DNA from: Clostridium sp. CAG:678
Lineage (GTDB): Bacteria; Bacillota; Clostridia; Oscillospirales; Acutalibacteraceae
Direction: 5' to 3'
NCBI GenBank assembly: GCA_000431535.1
Contig: HF991805.1
Location: 1 to 40,383 of the forward strand
DNA: 40,383 nt
The position numbers and the translations under genes are program-made. The number at the start of each line of letters is the position of its first letter. The first letter of the stretch is position 1. Positions 38,371 through 40,383 of this stretch are shown here, in pieces. Below the pieces are notes generated by a model. The model was not told the DNA's origin, made no database searches, and was given only the letters and a program-made list of their open reading frames with translations.

Positions 38371-38563
38371 GGGCAAAGTTGATTGGTGATATAGAAATAT
38401 TGAACACCGTTATGCACAAATCCCAACGGTACGCCGCCTGCTCCGTACTGGAAGAAGATAACATCATCGCCGGTCTTTTGTGAAAACAATAAACTTCCTA
38501 CATAATTGAACTGCGTTGTTATGCCGTTTACAGTCTTTGAAAATCTTGTTCCGTATTCATTAT
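38371..38563 (-). pseudogene. Orphan RHS/YD-repeat fragment
   Basis: The minus strand reads NEYGTRFSKTVNGITTQFNY, LLFSQKTGDDVIFFQYGA and VPLGFVHNGVQYFYITNQ, which are YD repeats of RHS proteins. The frame begins at the stop of the DUF4085 gene and is cut off after about 64 residues. Displaced RHS pieces behind a toxin-immunity pair are typical of exchange of RHS tips by recombination. Confidence 0.75.
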
Positions 38564-39705
38564 GGCTGGTACTTTATTTTATTTTTCTTGCACCATTGTA
38601 TCAGGATTTCATCTAAATATTTATCCCTAAACATAATATATTGCTCTGACTGCAGTGAATCGCTTGCTGATTTTTCCAAGTTATGCGAACTCAAAAAAGC
38701 TTGTTTAATTTTTTCTTCGTCCACAAAGGGAAAATCCACTGCATTTTTCAAATCCGCGTTTTTCTCCCTTGATTTGCAAAGGTAGGTTCGTCTATCAAAG
38801 CAATTCTCCTTTTCAAGGCATAAGTATTTGCTTTGACGGATCCTTAACCCATCTGTAGGAACATATATTTCCTCATCTGCAAAGGCTGTGCACTCCATCT
38901 CCTGCAACTGCGGGTATTGGGTATTGATTTTTATGCCATATTTATTTTCCCACTTTATGAGGATCGGTAAAAGTTTTTGTATGCAGTAGGCATGAAATCC
39001 GTCTGTATCCTTTATTGGAATCCTTTCACAGTTTGTGTTGAAACAGATCTCCAACTCACCATCCATGCGAGAAGAGAGATCATTGGCAAACAAATCAAGA
39101 TAAGCGTTTATTTTATTACTGTTCAACTGTTTTAAATACTGAAATAATAGATCTCTATCCTCAAGTTTTGGCAACGGCAAAAGGGAAGCGTCACATATGG
39201 GCTTTCCATTTTCGATATGGACAATTTGCTTTGCATTAGAATCATAGCAGCTTTCATCATAGTAGAAAGGACTGCCCGGGATGCTGTAAGCCGCCAGAGT
39301 AAATACTGAAAGTGCATCCGGCTCAGCTAATTCTATGTTGCTGCAAAACATGGTAAATTCATAAAGTTCATTATTGTTGTCGCTAAGCAACAAGTGAAAT
39401 GCATAACCGTTTTTAATATAAAGCTCTTCAGCAATGCATATTTTATCGTGTAATTCACAATTCTTTATTATCTGCGGATCTTTAAATTTCAAAAATACCG
39501 TCTTAAAATTATCGCTTAATAATAACTCAATAGTCAGAATTTTGTCAGCGGATATAACATTTATGATTTTTGCGTCATGAAAAGAAATTTTGTTCCAGAA
39601 CTTGGGGAATGCAGCATTATGAGATGCACAATACTTATAATAATTGAAAATTTCTTCATTTTTTACGCAGCCGTTTTTGTACCATTCCTTAGTAAAATAT
39701 TTCAT
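38560..39705 (-). CDS. DUF4085 family protein, likely RHS immunity
   Basis: 381 residues. The opening MKYFTKEWYKNG and the following ~200 residues resemble DUF4085; the remaining ~170 residues are not recognised (motifs: DLFANDLSSRMDGELEICFN, DLKNAVDFPFVDEEKIKQAFL). No signal peptide, so it is cytoplasmic. Start at 39705 is supported by AAAGGAA upstream; a longer frame would overlap the RHS gene. It lies 16 bases behind the RHS toxin gene on the same strand, the classical place of the immunity gene. The immunity role is inferred from position. Confidence 0.7.
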   Translation of the reverse strand: MKYFTKEWYKNGCVKNEEIFNYYKYCASHNAAFPKFWNKISFHDAKIINVISADKILTIELLLSDNFKTVFLKFKDPQIIKNCELHDKICIAEELYIKNGYAFHLLLSDNNNELYEFTMFCSNIELAEPDALSVFTLAAYSIPGSPFYYDESCYDSNAKQIVHIENGKPICDASLLPLPKLEDRDLLFQYLKQLNSNKINAYLDLFANDLSSRMDGELEICFNTNCERIPIKDTDGFHAYCIQKLLPILIKWENKYGIKINTQYPQLQEMECTAFADEEIYVPTDGLRIRQSKYLCLEKENCFDRRTYLCKSREKNADLKNAVDFPFVDEEKIKQAFLSSHNLEKSASDSLQSEQYIMFRDKYLDEILIQWCKKNKIKYQP

Positions 39706-39721
39706 TTTTTTCCTTTCAATG

Positions 39722-40383
39722 TTAGTAAAACAAAAAGAAAATGTGCGCCTTTTTCTGTCGATTAATGTGATAATGATAATAATATCCGTCTGAAAATAAC
39801 TTTCCCTGATCAATTTCCGGTCCAATAGGCGATGATGTAATGGAGTATGCCAGTGTTAATGCGTTTGCATGAGAAGACGCAAACACATCACTGCCTCCCT
39901 TAACACGTTGCATAGCATCTCTAAAGGTTAAAGGTCTACCCAAAACAACATAACCATTTGTCCTTTTTGCTTCCCAATATTTAGTGTATTTATTGTTAGA
40001 GATAGCACTTCGTATAGCAGCATCTGCCTTAGATGCTGCACTCGTGTTTGATGAACTGAAACTCGGTAAACTGAATGAAAAAGTTGTATTTGTCAGTGCT
40101 GAAACAACTAATGCTACCAAAAAATATATTAATAAAGCGCCGGATGCAAACAATAAACCATAAACGAAAAAAGTAGTAACCAATGAACCGAAACTATGTC
40201 CGTTATAGTCCACAAACATTATGGGATTGTTTGCACAATAGATATAGGCATTGAATCCAAGGCGGGTGGAATTGTCTATGTAACTAAACGCATCCGGGCT
40301 GAGGAAACGACCCCATTCGGGGTTGTAGTATCTGGATTGCAGATAGTAATACCCGGTTTCCGTATCGTAGTAATAACCACGGT
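39722..40383 (-). CDS. RHS polymorphic toxin, 3' end (gene continues beyond window)
   Basis: The first ~55 visible residues are the RHS core end: YYYDTETGYYYLQSRYYNP, GRFLSPD, NAYIYCANNPIMFVDYNGHS. After this hypervariable junction comes a tip with one or two membrane-spanning stretches (VTTFFVYGLLFASGALLIYFLVALVVSAL, about 30 residues), a Ser-rich linker and a C-terminal domain (RTNGYVVLGRPLTFRDAMQRV, then GYYYHYHINRQKKAHIFF). That domain is the likely toxin, with His-rich end HYH; its activity is not identified. The membrane segment may help translocation. The N-terminal part lies outside the window. Confidence 0.82.
   Translation of the reverse strand, partial: RGYYYDTETGYYYLQSRYYNPEWGRFLSPDAFSYIDNSTRLGFNAYIYCANNPIMFVDYNGHSFGSLVTTFFVYGLLFASGALLIYFLVALVVSALTNTTFSFSLPSFSSSNTSAASKADAAIRSAISNNKYTKYWEAKRTNGYVVLGRPLTFRDAMQRVKGGSDVFASSHANALTLAYSITSSPIGPEIDQGKLFSDGYYYHYHINRQKKAHIFFLFY

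Overview
The window looks like gut or rumen Firmicutes DNA (Clostridia, Ruminococcus-like). The signs are strong AGGAGG ribosome binding sites, intrinsic terminators, a class B sortase with a Cna-B/VaFE surface protein, SpoVG, and the gene families seen in clostridial integrative conjugative elements (DUF4314, DUF3789, DUF3846, DUF3849, DUF3852, DUF6103, DUF6809, MobL relaxase). There are three zones. All family names come from motif and sequence recognition; no database search was possible.

Zone 1 (1-5,770) is AT-rich accessory DNA. It opens with a 29-base 3' fragment of a tRNA-Arg gene (probable attachment core) and four ATAAGTGGTC repeats that resemble integrase arm sites. A decayed DUF4143 ATPase gene follows. 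Next is a toxin-like gene fusing DUF4417 to an LHH (HNH/EndoVII) nuclease, with a SUKH immunity gene; this pair lies between two copies of a diverged ~100-bp direct repeat. Then comes a compact three-gene operon: a GHKL-type ATPase, a STAS-like (DUF4325) protein and a one-helix membrane protein. I regard this operon as the best candidate for an undescribed defence or signalling system. The zone ends with a duplicated 5' part of tRNA-Asn and an intact tRNA-Asn.

Zone 2 (5,800-36,371) is a conjugation module with almost all genes on the plus strand. It starts with small accessory proteins, an orphan cytosine methyltransferase and an orphan adenine methyltransferase, AbrB-like proteins and SpoVG. 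It continues with a lipoprotein, a 1,245-residue thioester/Cna-B adhesin, a VirB2-like small membrane protein, three tandem DUF6809-type proteins and a VirB6/TrbL-like membrane protein. Then follow a VirB3/PrgI-like protein, a VirB4-partner protein, sortase B, the VirB4 ATPase, a NlpC/P60 cell-wall hydrolase, a pentapeptide-repeat protein, a probable oriT, a relaxosome accessory protein and a MobL relaxase fused to Sel1 repeats. A toxin-antitoxin pair is inserted on the other strand, and the module ends with a DUF3991/Toprim primase, a VirD4 coupling ATPase and a small HTH protein. Together these process DNA at oriT (accessory protein, relaxase), deliver it (VirD4, VirB4 and membrane parts) and open and coat the wall (hydrolase, sortase, adhesin). 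No integrase is visible. Four genes appear to start with ATC, ATT or ATA, and several terminator hairpins lie directly in front of the next gene's ribosome binding site.

Zone 3 (36,372-40,383) is a scrap and effector area on the minus strand. It holds an internally deleted DUF4143 gene, an intact DUF4143 ATPase with a strong promoter and operator, a MazF/PemK fragment, an orphan RHS fragment, a DUF4085 gene that is the likely immunity gene, and the 3' end of an RHS polymorphic toxin that runs off the window.
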